The notes beneath the pieces are model-generated. The model worked only from the letters and a program-made list of their open reading frames with translations, searched no databases and was not told the DNA's origin. The translations under genes and the position numbers were made by a program. A stretch of 64,000 nt of DNA, from NCBI RefSeq assembly GCF_003202285.1, contig NZ_MASW01000006.1, positions 787,362 to 851,361 on the forward strand, in the 5' to 3' direction. Below are positions 16,713 through 26,240 of the stretch, piece by piece. Origin of the DNA: Prauserella muralis. Its GTDB lineage: Bacteria; Actinomycetota; Actinomycetes; Mycobacteriales; Pseudonocardiaceae. Positions within the stretch are counted from its first letter, which is position 1, and the number at the start of each line of letters is the position of its first letter.

Positions 16713-17912
16713 TCAGGGCCGGGCAGGCACCAGCCGCACCGGGACCGAGACCGCTCCCACCTCCGGCATCCGTGCTCCCTCGATCTCGCCGTCCACCTCG
16801 ACGTGCCGGGTCCGCGCCAGCAGCGTGCGCAGCGACACCAGCAGGCCCAGCCTGGCCAGCGGCATGCCCGCGCAGCGGTGCCTGCCCCGGCCGAAGGCGA
16901 GGTGTTCCCTGATGTTCTCGCGCCCCATCCGGAACGTGTCCGGGTCGGCGAACACGCTCTCGTCCCGGTTGGCCGAGGCATAGGGCAGCGTGACCGGCTC
17001 CCCGGGCCGGATCGTTCTGCCGTGCAGGGTCACCTCGTGCGCCACCGTCCTCGCGAACCCCCGGTACGGGGTGTACAGCCGGAGGAACTCCTCGAGCGCA
17101 TCCGGCAGCAGCTCCGGCCGTTGCCGCAGCCGATCCTGCAGCGCGGGATCCCCGGAGAGATGCACGCAGATCGAGCCGAGCACGATCGGCGGCGCGACCA
17201 TGCCCACCACGAGCGACTGGCGCAGCGCGCCCACGATCTGCTCGCGGTCGAGCGGCTCGCCGTCGTGCCGCTCGGCGAGCAGTGAGCTCGCCGGGTCCTC
17301 CGACACCGGCAACGGTTCGCTTTCCCGCGCGGCCACGAGCTCGCGGGCGATCTGGTACATCCGCTCGCTGTGCCGGTTGACCGCCGCGTGGTCCTCGGTC
17401 CGCCAGGCGTTGACCCAGCGGGCCGCGTTCTCGGCGAGCACAGGCGCCGTCTCGGGGGACAGATTGAGCCACTCCACGGTGACCCAGGCGGGGAAGCGCG
17501 CGCCGTACTCCTGAGCGATGTCCCCGCCGCCGCGGTCGAGCATGGGGGCGAGCTCGCGCTCGGCGTGCCTGGCCAGCGCGGGCTCCAGTCCCGCGACCCG
17601 CCGCCGCTGCAGGGTCCGGTCCAATGCCCTGCGGTACGGGGTGTGCGCGGGCGCGTCCAGGTTCAGCGGTGGCCTGCGCAGACCGCGGGGATCGCTGGGC
17701 ACGACGGCACGCACGGAGGAGATGAACGTCCGCGGGTCGCTCGCGGCGGCCCGGATGTCGGCGTACCGGCTGAGCGCCCAGTGCCCTCCGTAGCTGTCAC
17801 TCCAGGCGACGGGACACTCTCGTCGCAGCCGCGCGTACATCGCGTACACCTCGGCGGGCGCGGGATTCCCGGTGGGATCGAAGTCGTCGGCGCCCTGCTC
17901 CGCCGCGGTCAC
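16713..17912 (-). CDS. Cytochrome P450, atypical I-helix (second of tandem pair)
   Basis: 399 residues. The haem-thiolate motif is FGRGRHRCAG with Cys about 347, and ExxR is EEFLRLY. The I-helix normally reads AGxETT; here it is VGMVAPP, so the acid-alcohol pair used in O2 activation is missing. GTG at 17912 overlaps the stop of the neighbouring P450 (GTGA). It is the last gene of an operon with an FbpABC-like importer. No ferredoxin or reductase lies nearby, so redox partners must be supplied from elsewhere. It may work on the imported compound or on the first P450's product. Confidence 0.9.
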   Translation of the reverse strand: MTAAEQGADDFDPTGNPAPAEVYAMYARLRRECPVAWSDSYGGHWALSRYADIRAAASDPRTFISSVRAVVPSDPRGLRRPPLNLDAPAHTPYRRALDRTLQRRRVAGLEPALARHAERELAPMLDRGGGDIAQEYGARFPAWVTVEWLNLSPETAPVLAENAARWVNAWRTEDHAAVNRHSERMYQIARELVAARESEPLPVSEDPASSLLAERHDGEPLDREQIVGALRQSLVVGMVAPPIVLGSICVHLSGDPALQDRLRQRPELLPDALEEFLRLYTPYRGFARTVAHEVTLHGRTIRPGEPVTLPYASANRDESVFADPDTFRMGRENIREHLAFGRGRHRCAGMPLARLGLLVSLRTLLARTRHVEVDGEIEGARMPEVGAVSVPVRLVPARP

Positions 17913-19144
17913 CGGCGCCCCTCGACGCGGGCAGGCACGAACCGCATCGGCACCGAGTTGGTTCCCCACTCCGCCCACTTGGCCATCTCGATCGGGCCGC
18001 TGACCTCGAAGTCGGCCGTGCGTGCGAGGGCCTCCTCGAGCGTGACCACCATCATCATCCTGGCCAGGGGCGCGCCGGGACAGCTGTGCACGCCGCCGCC
18101 GAAGGCGATGTGCTCGCCGATGTTGGGCCGGTCGAGGACGAACGTCTCGCCGTCGGGGAAGACCTCCGAATCCCGGTTGGCCGAGGTGTACACGAGCGCG
18201 ATCGGCTCACCCGCCTTGATGAGCCTGTCGCCGAAGACCACGTCCTCGCGCGCGGTGCGGGCCATCCCCCGGTAGGGACCGTAGAGCCGGAGGAACTCCT
18301 CGACCGCGGCGGGAATCCGGCCGGGGTCCGACCGCAGGGTCGCCGCGAGCTCACGGTCCTGGCTGAGGTGCACGAACATGTTGCCGATGAACACGCTCGG
18401 CGCGACCATGCCCGTGACGAGCAGCTGGCGCACGCAGCCGAGCACCATCTCGGGTGGCAGCGGCTCGCCGTCGTGGGTGGCCTGCAGCAGGGCGGTCGTG
18501 AGGTCGCTGTCGGGGTCCATCCGCTGGGTCTTGCGCTCGTCGATGACCTGCTGCGCGATCTCGTACAGGCGACCGGAGAGGCGCTTGACGGTCTCGTCGT
18601 CCACCGCGGTGATCGCGGCGACGTAGGCGGCACTGATCTCCTTGATCAGCGCCGACAGCTCCCGCGGCAGGTTGAAGAACTCGGCGAACACCATCGCGGG
18701 GAACTTGTGCGCATAGTCGACGGTGATGTCGCCCGCTCCGGCCTCGATCAGCGGACTGAGCTGCTCGACGGCCAGCTGCCGGACCGTGGGGTGCAGCGCG
18801 CGCATCTTCGTCGGGGTGAAGAACCGGTTGATCACCCTCCGGTATGCGGTGTGCTCGGGCGGGTCGAGATGCAGCGGAGGTCGCCTGCCCGTGAACGCGA
18901 ACTTGGGCACCGTGTTGCGGACGGACGTCGTGAACATCGCGGGTTCCCGGAGCACCCTGTGGACGTCGGCGTAACGGAACAGCGCCCAGAAACCGCCGTC
19001 GTAGGCGTTGCTGTGCGCCACGGGGCACCGCTCGCGCAGTTCCGCGTAGAGCGCATGCGCGCTGGTGAACGTCTCGGGGGCCTTCGGATCGAAGTCGTCC
19101 CCCAGCTCGCGGTCGGCACTCTGGTGGGCTTCCGGCGGCGTCAT
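17909..19144 (-). CDS. Cytochrome P450, atypical I-helix (first of tandem pair)
   Basis: 411 residues. The haem motif is FGGGVHSCPG with Cys about 355, and ExxR is EEFLRLYGPYRG. The I-helix reads TGMVAPS instead of AGxETT, again without the acid-alcohol pair. It is clearly paralogous to its neighbour, both sharing RPPL.LD.P.HT.YRR and EEFLRLY.PYRG.ART. The start is ATG at 19144, 7 bp after GAGGAG; a GTG at 19198 overlapping the upstream stop is possible but less likely. It follows a substrate-binding protein gene in an ABC operon. Confidence 0.9.
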   Translation of the reverse strand: MTPPEAHQSADRELGDDFDPKAPETFTSAHALYAELRERCPVAHSNAYDGGFWALFRYADVHRVLREPAMFTTSVRNTVPKFAFTGRRPPLHLDPPEHTAYRRVINRFFTPTKMRALHPTVRQLAVEQLSPLIEAGAGDITVDYAHKFPAMVFAEFFNLPRELSALIKEISAAYVAAITAVDDETVKRLSGRLYEIAQQVIDERKTQRMDPDSDLTTALLQATHDGEPLPPEMVLGCVRQLLVTGMVAPSVFIGNMFVHLSQDRELAATLRSDPGRIPAAVEEFLRLYGPYRGMARTAREDVVFGDRLIKAGEPIALVYTSANRDSEVFPDGETFVLDRPNIGEHIAFGGGVHSCPGAPLARMMMVVTLEEALARTADFEVSGPIEMAKWAEWGTNSVPMRFVPARVEGRR

Positions 19145-19194
19145 TGGCTCACTCCTCGATGGAAAGGCGGGCTCTTGTAGCGAACGGTCCTCGC

Positions 19195-20226
19195 TCACGG
19201 CGAACCGAGCAGCTGCTTGATCTGCTTCTCCTGCTGGGCCGAGACCGGCTGGGGACGTTCGAATCCGTCCGGCAGCCCGGTGCCGTACGGCGAGCCCGCT
19301 CCGGACACTTCGGCCAGCAACGTGCTGCCCTCCTTGGAGAGGACGAAGTGGGCGAACAGCTTGGCGGCGTTGGGATGCTCGGAACCCGCGGTCAGTCCCA
19401 GCGCGATCTCCGGACCGGTGGTGGGGCCGGGAACGACCGTCTTGACCGGCGCGCCGGATTCGGTCAGGTTGCGCACGATCGCCTCGACACCGGGATGGCC
19501 CAGTGCGTCCTCGCCCGCCGCGACCGCCTGCGTTCCCGGCACGGCGCTGTTGTGCCAGGTCGGCTCGTTCGCGGCCACTCCGCGCAGGAAGTCGTCGCCG
19601 TAGGTGTCGCGCATGAGCTGCCAGAACGACAGGTTGGCAGGCGACGTCGCCGGGTCGGCGACGGCGAGTTGACCCCGGTACTTCGGGTCCGCGTAGTCCT
19701 GCCAGGACTCCGGCGGCGCGCTCACCTTGTCGGTGTTGTACACGGCACTGGTGGGAACGAGGCTGACCACGGGGACGTCTCCGTCGGAGAGCAGGTAGTC
19801 GGCGGGGTAGTCACCGGGGTAGTCCGGGATTCCCGCCGAGGACACCGGCGTCAGCCACTTCTTCTGCAGTGCGTCGGCGTAGAACGGGGAGTGCGTCATC
19901 AGGATCAGGTCACTGGCGGGCGCACCCGACGAGGCCTCGGAGGAGAACCGCTGGGCCAGGTCCGCGGACACCAGCCGCACCGGTTGCACCTCGACCCCGT
20001 ACAGCTCGGTGAACCTGTCCGCGACGGATCGCAGCACCTTCTCGTCCGGGACCCCGTACAACACGACGGTGCCTTCTTCCTGTGCCGCGGTGACGAGCGC
20101 CTTGAGCTCGGGGTCGGTCACGTCGGCCGTTGCGGAGTCCGCCGGCGAACCGCCGCACGCGGCGAGGCCGAGCGCGATCGAGGCGGCGGCACCGAGTGCG
20201 GTGACCGTTCTGGCGATGGACTTCAT
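19195..20226 (-). CDS. ABC transporter substrate-binding lipoprotein, iron(III)/polyol-type (FbpA/AfuA-like)
   Basis: 343 residues. The lipoprotein signal peptide ends in LGLAACGG. The mature part is a type II periplasmic-binding fold: EEGTVVLYGVPDEKV, a DLILMTHSPFYADAL segment, and the AKLFAHFVLSKEGSTLLAE block typical of the Fbp/spermidine-like group. It is encoded after the fused permease and ATPase of the same importer. Neighbouring P450s suggest an organic ligand rather than ferric iron. Confidence 0.86.
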   Translation of the reverse strand: MKSIARTVTALGAAASIALGLAACGGSPADSATADVTDPELKALVTAAQEEGTVVLYGVPDEKVLRSVADRFTELYGVEVQPVRLVSADLAQRFSSEASSGAPASDLILMTHSPFYADALQKKWLTPVSSAGIPDYPGDYPADYLLSDGDVPVVSLVPTSAVYNTDKVSAPPESWQDYADPKYRGQLAVADPATSPANLSFWQLMRDTYGDDFLRGVAANEPTWHNSAVPGTQAVAAGEDALGHPGVEAIVRNLTESGAPVKTVVPGPTTGPEIALGLTAGSEHPNAAKLFAHFVLSKEGSTLLAEVSGAGSPYGTGLPDGFERPQPVSAQQEKQIKQLLGSP

Positions 20227-20291
20227 GCGGTTTCCTCCACATCGTCGTGGGTGAGGTCGGGTGGGGGCGGTGCTGCGTCCTCGCACGTCGG

Positions 20292-22082
20292 TCACACGCC
20301 TCCGACGCTGGCTCGCACGCCATGGCGTGACGCGCGACGGGTGTACGCGAGGACAGCGACGAGCACGAGTGCGGTGATCACGACCAGCACGGTGGACAGC
20401 GCGGCCAGCAGGGCGTAGGAGCCGCTGGTGAACACCTCGAGAATGCGGAAGCCGACCACCGGGTTTCCGGTTCCGGCGAGGATGGCCGAGGCGGTGAGGT
20501 CGCCGACCATGCGGATGAACAACAGCGCCCAGCCCGCGACGAGGCCGGGAACCATCAACGGCAGGTAGACCTTCCGGAACGTGCGAAACGGTGTGGCACC
20601 GGACACCGCCGAGGCCTCCGGAAGTTCGTCGCCGACCCCGGCGACCGCGGCGTCGGCCGCGATGGAGGCCTGCGGCAGGTACAGCGCGAGGTAGCCGATC
20701 AGCAGGATCGCCAGTGTTCCGGAGAGCAGGAACGGCTCGCCGCCGAACAGCAGCAGGATCCCGACCGCGATCACCATGTTGGACACGGCGGCGGGAAGCT
20801 TGATGCCGGCGTCCACGGTGGACGACAGGGCGCTGCGGTGGCGGGCGACGTAGAGGGCCACCGCCGCCGCCGCGAGGATCCCGACCAGCCCGCCGACGAC
20901 GCCGAGACCGAGGCTGTTGGCGAGCGCCGTACTGGTGATGGGGTCGTCGAAGACGGCCTGGCGCAGCGCGTCGAGGCTGAGTGAGCCCCAGCCGATGTCG
21001 GGAGTCCAGTAACCGTTGAGCGCCACCAGGACGAGTGAGACGATCGGCAGTACCGTCGACACGAGCACGTAGCCGAGGATCACCACCCTGGCGGGCCATT
21101 TCCAGGCGCCGAGGTCGATCCTGCGCGCGGCGCCGCCCTTACCGGACTGCACGGCATACCTGCCTCGGCGCAGGATCCGCAGCTGCAGCCAGTAGGCGAC
21201 ACCGACGAACAGGACGACGAAGCCGCTGAGGCCGACCGCGACCTCCGTGTCCGGCGGGTAGCTGAAGGTGAGCAGCTCGACGATCCGGACCGAGAGCACC
21301 TCGATCCCGGCCGGGGTGCCGACGATCGCCGGAAGCGAGTACATCCCGGCACCGAACCAGACACACAGCAGGAGACCGGCGCCGAGGCTGGGCGCCACCA
21401 GCGGCAACGTGACCTTGCGCAGGGTGCGGCCCAGTCCCGCACCACCGAGCCGCGAGGCCTCTTCCAACGAGGAGTCCAGGTTGCGGAACCCGGCCGTGGC
21501 GTTCATGAACACGAACGGCACGGCGTAGAACGCGTAGACCATGACGAGGCCATACCAGCTGTGGATGTCGAACGGCCCGCTGTCGGCCCGGATTCCGACC
21601 AGCCCGAGCGCGTCCCGGATCCAGCTGTTGAGCAACCCGGACTCGGGCGAGAGCAGCATCACCCAGCCGACCGCGCCCGCGACCGGCGGCAGCAGGAACG
21701 GCAGCAGCGGCAGCGAATCGGTCAGCAGGCCCATCCGCGCGTTGGTCCGTTCGTTGAGCCACGCCAGAGCGACCCCGATGACCAGGGCGACCGCGCTGCT
21801 GGCGAGCACGACGATGACCGTGTTGCGCAGGAGGTCACCGAGCCCCGGCAGGGACAGCGTCCGGGTGATCGGGCGCACGGTGAACTGTCCGTCCACCCAG
21901 AACATGCCGATGAGCACCCGCACCAGCGGCACCATGACGACGGCTATCAGCGCGACGCCGATCAGCAGGCTGACCGCCTCGAAGGGACGGGCCGGGCGCA
22001 ACCGGCGGCGCCCCCGGCGAGCAGGACGCGGCGGGCCGGGCGCGGCGGGCGGTGGCGGCTGTGCGGTCGCGGGCGCACTCAT
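20292..22082 (-). CDS. ABC permease with two fused membrane domains (FbpB-like)
   Basis: 596 residues, about 12 membrane helices, two binding-protein-dependent permease domains in tandem, each with the EAA-type loop (LEEASRLGGAGLGRTLRKVTLP and PEASAVSGATPFRTFRK, both before PL-x-x-P). ATG at 22082 overlaps the ATPase stop (ATGA). The proline-rich N-terminus precedes the first helix. This one-chain arrangement is typical of Fe3+/thiamine/2-aminoethylphosphonate-type importers. Confidence 0.86.
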   Translation of the reverse strand: MSAPATAQPPPPAAPGPPRPARRGRRRLRPARPFEAVSLLIGVALIAVVMVPLVRVLIGMFWVDGQFTVRPITRTLSLPGLGDLLRNTVIVVLASSAVALVIGVALAWLNERTNARMGLLTDSLPLLPFLLPPVAGAVGWVMLLSPESGLLNSWIRDALGLVGIRADSGPFDIHSWYGLVMVYAFYAVPFVFMNATAGFRNLDSSLEEASRLGGAGLGRTLRKVTLPLVAPSLGAGLLLCVWFGAGMYSLPAIVGTPAGIEVLSVRIVELLTFSYPPDTEVAVGLSGFVVLFVGVAYWLQLRILRRGRYAVQSGKGGAARRIDLGAWKWPARVVILGYVLVSTVLPIVSLVLVALNGYWTPDIGWGSLSLDALRQAVFDDPITSTALANSLGLGVVGGLVGILAAAAVALYVARHRSALSSTVDAGIKLPAAVSNMVIAVGILLLFGGEPFLLSGTLAILLIGYLALYLPQASIAADAAVAGVGDELPEASAVSGATPFRTFRKVYLPLMVPGLVAGWALLFIRMVGDLTASAILAGTGNPVVGFRILEVFTSGSYALLAALSTVLVVITALVLVAVLAYTRRASRHGVRASVGGV

Positions 22083-23218
22083 GCGTCCTCCGCAGGCAGC
22101 ACGAGCAGGTCGGCCTCGGAGATCTCGATCCAGACGTCGGAGCCACCCGGCAGCACGGCGGCGCCGGGCACCTGCACCCGTACCTCGCGGCCGTCCACTG
22201 TGATCACCTGCTCGGTCGCGGCACCGAGAAACAGCGAAGCCTTCACCCTGCCGGCCAGCCGGTTCGCGGCGACCGGCTCGTCGGTGGAGAGCGTCGCGCT
22301 CTCCGGGCGCCACATCGCGGCCACGTGGTCACCGATGTCGACGCCGCCACCGATCCTTCCGGTCAGCACACCGAGGTCCGTCTTCACCTCGGCGGTCTCG
22401 CCCTTGGTCGCGGTCACGGTCCCGAGGACCTCGTTCATCGTGCCGACGAACTTGGCGACGTACTGGTTGGCGGGTTTCGTGTAGACCTCCAGCGGCGAGG
22501 CCAACTGCACGATTCTTCCCTTGTTCAGCACGGCGATCCGGGTACCGAGTTGCATCGCCTCCGACTGGTCGTGGGTCACGAAGATCGCGGCGAAGCCCAG
22601 TTCGCGCTGCAACGAGAGCAGCTCGACGCGCAGCTGCTCGCGTACCTTGGCGTCCACGTTGGACAGCGGCTCGTCGAAGAGCACCAGCGCGTCGTTGCTC
22701 ACCAGCGCGCGGGCGAGCGCGACGCGCTGCTGCTGGCCGCCGCTCATCTGCGCGGCGTACTGCTGCTCCAGTTCGGGGATGCCGACGAGGCCGAGCGCCC
22801 GGCGAACCCGCTTCGCGGTCTCCGCCTTGTTCCGCCTGCCGGGCCCGCGGCTCTCCAGCGGGTACGCGACGTTGCGGAAGGCCGTCATGTGCGGCCACAG
22901 CGCGTAGGACTGGAACACCATGCTGACCCCGCGCCGCTCCGGTGGGACGTTGATCCCCTCGGCCGGGGAGAACTGCACGCGGTCACCGAAACTGATCACC
23001 CCGTCGTCCGGCGTCTCCAGGCCTGCGATGCTGCGCAGCAACGTGGTCTTGCCGCACCCGCTGGGCCCGAGGAGGACGACCAGGTCGCCCGCCTGGACGT
23101 CGAACGAGACGTCGTCGATCGCGTCCACCGTGGAGCCATCGCGGCGACGGAACCGTTTGGCGAGGTGCTCGACCCGGACGACCGGGTCCGCGCTCTCGCT
23201 CGTGGGCAGGACGTCCAT
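22079..23218 (-). CDS. ABC transporter ATP-binding protein (PotA/FbpC type)
   Basis: 379 residues. Walker A is GPSGCGKTT, Q-loop VFQSYALWPHM, signature MSGGQQQR, Walker B ALVLFDEP and the switch THD. A C-terminal TOBE domain (GTMNEVLGTV onward) follows. It is the first gene of the ABC/P450 operon, with a 21-bp palindrome about 90 bp upstream and a PaaX-family regulator just beyond. Confidence 0.9.
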   Translation of the reverse strand: MDVLPTSESADPVVRVEHLAKRFRRRDGSTVDAIDDVSFDVQAGDLVVLLGPSGCGKTTLLRSIAGLETPDDGVISFGDRVQFSPAEGINVPPERRGVSMVFQSYALWPHMTAFRNVAYPLESRGPGRRNKAETAKRVRRALGLVGIPELEQQYAAQMSGGQQQRVALARALVSNDALVLFDEPLSNVDAKVREQLRVELLSLQRELGFAAIFVTHDQSEAMQLGTRIAVLNKGRIVQLASPLEVYTKPANQYVAKFVGTMNEVLGTVTATKGETAEVKTDLGVLTGRIGGGVDIGDHVAAMWRPESATLSTDEPVAANRLAGRVKASLFLGAATEQVITVDGREVRVQVPGAAVLPGGSDVWIEISEADLLVLPAEDA

Positions 23219-23310
23219 GTCCCGGTCCCTCCCTGAAGTCGGCGGGCCAGAGCGGTGCCAACCAGCGTGGCCGTCTCAATATCGCCGAAACGGAGTCGGT
23301 CGTCAATAAT

Positions 23311-23331
23311 CTGACGCCTATTAGCCGTCAG
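23311..23331. promoter_or_regulatory. Strong palindrome, candidate PaaX-family operator
   Basis: CTGACG-c-CTA-t-TAG-c-CGTCAG is palindromic over 21 bp apart from the centre and one flanking pair. It lies in the 144-bp gap between the PaaX-family gene and the ABC/P450 operon. A related sequence, CGTCATTACTCGTCAG, occurs upstream of the Phn-type operon at 28985. Confidence 0.65.
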
Positions 23332-23362
23332 TCTTCCGCCGGGATGCACTCCGGAGGACCGC

Positions 23363-24379
23363 TCAGGAGCGGTGGCGCACGCTCCGTGTGTGGTTCGCGG
23401 CTTCGGCCTCACTGAGCCGGTGTGCCTCGGTGGCGCGCTCGAACGGGGTGTCGCCCTGCGGCCGAGCGCCGAGCGACCGCATCTGCCGGGTGATGCTCTC
23501 CAGGTCGTGCCGGGTCGCCAGCTCGGCCAGTTCCGGATCGGTGCGCGCGAGCAGCTGCCGGAAACGCAGCTCGGCGACCGGTCCGAGCCGGTCGTAGATG
23601 TCCACGAAAAGCCGCTGTGCCCTCGGCCGCTCCCAGTCGGGGGGCAGCAGCCCGGCAGGAAGGTCCGGATCGGAGCGGACCAGAGCACGCCACTCGGCAC
23701 CCATGACGGTGCGGATGCGCAGCGCGTCGGCGGGGCCGATCCGGCCCGCGTTGGCCTGCTCCAGCGTGGGCTCGTACCGGTCGGCGAAGTCGCGGTAGTC
23801 GCGCGCCAGCGGGTTCAGATCGAACGCCTCGTGCAGCCCGCGTGCCCTGGGATCGTGCCGCACCTCGGTCGACCGCAGCACGGTGGCGGTGAGCAGGCCG
23901 AGCTCGTTGAGCATCCGGCTCGCGGTCGCCGCCTGGTCGTGCGGCGACACCCAGACACCGTCGTAGAGAGCGGCGAAGCCGAGCACCCGCAGCCGCGCCC
24001 GCAGGGCCGTCCGCAGGCCCCTGTCCTGCTCGGGGACCGAGAACGTGACGACCGTCCACATGCCGTCCCACTCGGGCGCCGAGGCGCCGAAGGTCAGCAT
24101 TCGGTGGATGTTCTCGACGATCACCGCCACCGACCGTGGCGGGATGCCGTATGCCGTGGTGCGTCCCCTGCGCTCCACGATGAGCAGTCCCCGAGCAGCC
24201 TGCCTGCGCATCGCGGTGCGCGCTCCGGCAGGCGTGATGCCGAACTCGGCGAGCAGGTCGACCAGCGCGGCCGACGGGATGCACTCCTCGCGCCAGTACC
24301 AGAAGTCCCCCAGCAGGGACCGCAGCACCTCCTGCGGCCGCACGCCGCCCTGGCGGCGTGCTGGCGGGGTCGATGTCAT
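23363..24379 (-). CDS. PaaX family transcriptional regulator
   Basis: 338 residues. The N-terminal winged helix (VLRSLLGDFWYWREE, TPAGARTAMRRQAARGLLIVERRGR) and the PaaX-type central and C-terminal domains (WDGMWTVVTFSVPEQDR, LGFAALYDGVWVSPHD, RFRQLLARTDPELAEL) are clear. PaaX represses phenylacetate genes in response to phenylacetyl-CoA, so a CoA thioester ligand is possible. A close paralogue lies at 41194. It sits upstream of, and on the same strand as, the ABC/P450 operon. The 193-bp gap behind it to the next operon shows no gene. Confidence 0.88.
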   Translation of the reverse strand: MTSTPPARRQGGVRPQEVLRSLLGDFWYWREECIPSAALVDLLAEFGITPAGARTAMRRQAARGLLIVERRGRTTAYGIPPRSVAVIVENIHRMLTFGASAPEWDGMWTVVTFSVPEQDRGLRTALRARLRVLGFAALYDGVWVSPHDQAATASRMLNELGLLTATVLRSTEVRHDPRARGLHEAFDLNPLARDYRDFADRYEPTLEQANAGRIGPADALRIRTVMGAEWRALVRSDPDLPAGLLPPDWERPRAQRLFVDIYDRLGPVAELRFRQLLARTDPELAELATRHDLESITRQMRSLGARPQGDTPFERATEAHRLSEAEAANHTRSVRHRS

Positions 24380-24572
24380 CCTCGGTTCTGGTCCTTCGCA
24401 GTGGGCGCCGGTGCCGGGTCGGGCGGACCAACCTTACTGGGCCGCTGCCGGACCGCACCCGATCCCGTCGCCAAGACCCGCCCTCCGCTCAGCCCCGAGC
24501 CGCCGCAACAGGAGTCACATTATGCGACGACCGTCCAGGATGTGTCGTCGAAGCAGGCCGGTGACCACCCGG

Positions 24573-26240
24573 TCACCGACCGAGCAGCTGCCGTCGCGCG
24601 GCCTGCGCGATCGTCTCGATCCCGTAGACCACCACGGCGATGACGATGACGATCGCGCTGGTCACGTCGTAGCTGAGGGTGGCGACGGACTCCTGCATCA
24701 GGTAGCCGATCCCGCCCGCGCCCACGATGCCCAGCACGATCGACTCCCGCAGCGCGAGGTCGACAACGAACAGGCCGTTCCCGGTGAACGCGGGAACGAA
24801 CTGCGGCCAGGTCGCGCCGAGAAACACCTGCGGGCGGGTCGCGCCGACCGACTCCAGAGCCTGGCGCGGGACGGCGTCGAGCTCCTCGAGTGAGTCGGTG
24901 AAGAATTTCGCCGCCAGCGCCGTGCAGGAGATCCACAGCGCGAGCAGGCCGGCGAACGGGCCGAGACCGAGCGCCGCGACGAACAGCAGCGCGTACACGA
25001 GGTCCGGCACGCCTCTGAGCACGACGACCAGCGCCCGCGCCGCCGTGGCGAGCGGGCGCCACGGCGCGATGCCGCGTGCCGTCAGGAGGGCGAGGACGAG
25101 ACCGCCCGCGGAGCCGACGACCGCGGCCGCGATCGCCATCAGCAGGCTTTCCAGCACACCCAGGACGATGTCCGAGGAGAAGGCAGGCGGCCACATGCCC
25201 GTCAGCAGCTGCCGCAGGTTCGGCCAGGCGTCGAGCAGCCGTTGCGGCGCGGGCTCCAGCGACCACACGGACACGACGAACAGCACGACCGTCGCCGCCA
25301 CCGCGGCGAACCGCAGGATCCGGCCGCGGTCCCACCCGACGTCGTGCCGAGCTCCGGCACTGACGGGCAGAACGTGCCCCTTCGTGGTCCGGTCCGGTAC
25401 CGCCGCGCCGACCCGCTTGCGGGTGGCGACCGACAGCACCTCCAACACCAGGATCAGCGCGATGATGACACCGATGATGCCCGCCGCCCGGTCGTAGTCG
25501 AGGCCGCCGAGCGCCGTCTGCAGTGCCACGCCGATGCCACCGGCGCCGACCAGCCCGAGCACCGCCGAAGCACGGATGTTGATGTCCAGCCGGTACAGCA
25601 CGATGGAGACCAGCGAGGGCAGGACGCGCGGCACCACGGTGGAGACCGCGACGTGCCACCGGCGTGCGCCGCAGGCACGGACGGCCTCGGCGGGCAGGGG
25701 GTCGGCCTCGTCGATGACGTCCGTCGCCAGCTTCGCGATCATCCCGACCGAGTGCACGGCCACCGCCAGCCCGCCCGCCAGCGGGCCCAGACCGAAGACG
25801 CGGACGAAGAGGATCGCGAACACCAGCGTCGGCACGACGCGCGTCAGCACGATCACCAGCCGGGCCACCCCGCGGACCAGGCGCGCGCTGCCATGCGACC
25901 GGGAGGCGGCGAAGGCCAGCGGCAGCGAGACCAGGGTCGCGATGCCGGTGCCCGCGACGGCGATGAGCAGTGTCTCGACGACCGCGGAGAGGAGGCCGGG
26001 AGCCGGAGGCAGGTCGGGAGGCAGCATCCGCCGCAGCAGCGCGAGCGTGTCGCCGAGTCCGGCCAGCAGCGAGGGGACGGAGACGCCGATCCACCAGAAG
26101 GCGACCCCGGTGAGCACCACGCCGGCCACCGGCAGCGCACCGACCGCCAGGCTCGCAGGCCGCACCGGCGGGCGCAGCCTGCCGGGTTCGAGGACGGCTC
26201 GGGGCCGGGGCGGCGCCGGTGCCGGACCGCCGTCAGCCAT
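24573..26240 (-). CDS. Phosphonate-type ABC permease, two fused PhnE-like domains
   Basis: 555 residues, about 12 membrane helices with two PhnE-like halves. Each half has a loop of the form AVRACGARRWHV / ALESVGATRPQV and a GLVGAGGIG / GIVGAGGIG segment that is characteristic of PhnE. ATG at 26240 overlaps the ATPase gene by 8 bp. The substrate is an anion taken by the PhnD-like protein at 27897. No C-P lyase genes (phnG-M) are in the window, so phosphonate breakdown is not shown. Confidence 0.87.
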   Translation of the reverse strand: MADGGPAPAPPRPRAVLEPGRLRPPVRPASLAVGALPVAGVVLTGVAFWWIGVSVPSLLAGLGDTLALLRRMLPPDLPPAPGLLSAVVETLLIAVAGTGIATLVSLPLAFAASRSHGSARLVRGVARLVIVLTRVVPTLVFAILFVRVFGLGPLAGGLAVAVHSVGMIAKLATDVIDEADPLPAEAVRACGARRWHVAVSTVVPRVLPSLVSIVLYRLDINIRASAVLGLVGAGGIGVALQTALGGLDYDRAAGIIGVIIALILVLEVLSVATRKRVGAAVPDRTTKGHVLPVSAGARHDVGWDRGRILRFAAVAATVVLFVVSVWSLEPAPQRLLDAWPNLRQLLTGMWPPAFSSDIVLGVLESLLMAIAAAVVGSAGGLVLALLTARGIAPWRPLATAARALVVVLRGVPDLVYALLFVAALGLGPFAGLLALWISCTALAAKFFTDSLEELDAVPRQALESVGATRPQVFLGATWPQFVPAFTGNGLFVVDLALRESIVLGIVGAGGIGYLMQESVATLSYDVTSAIVIVIAVVVYGIETIAQAARRQLLGR

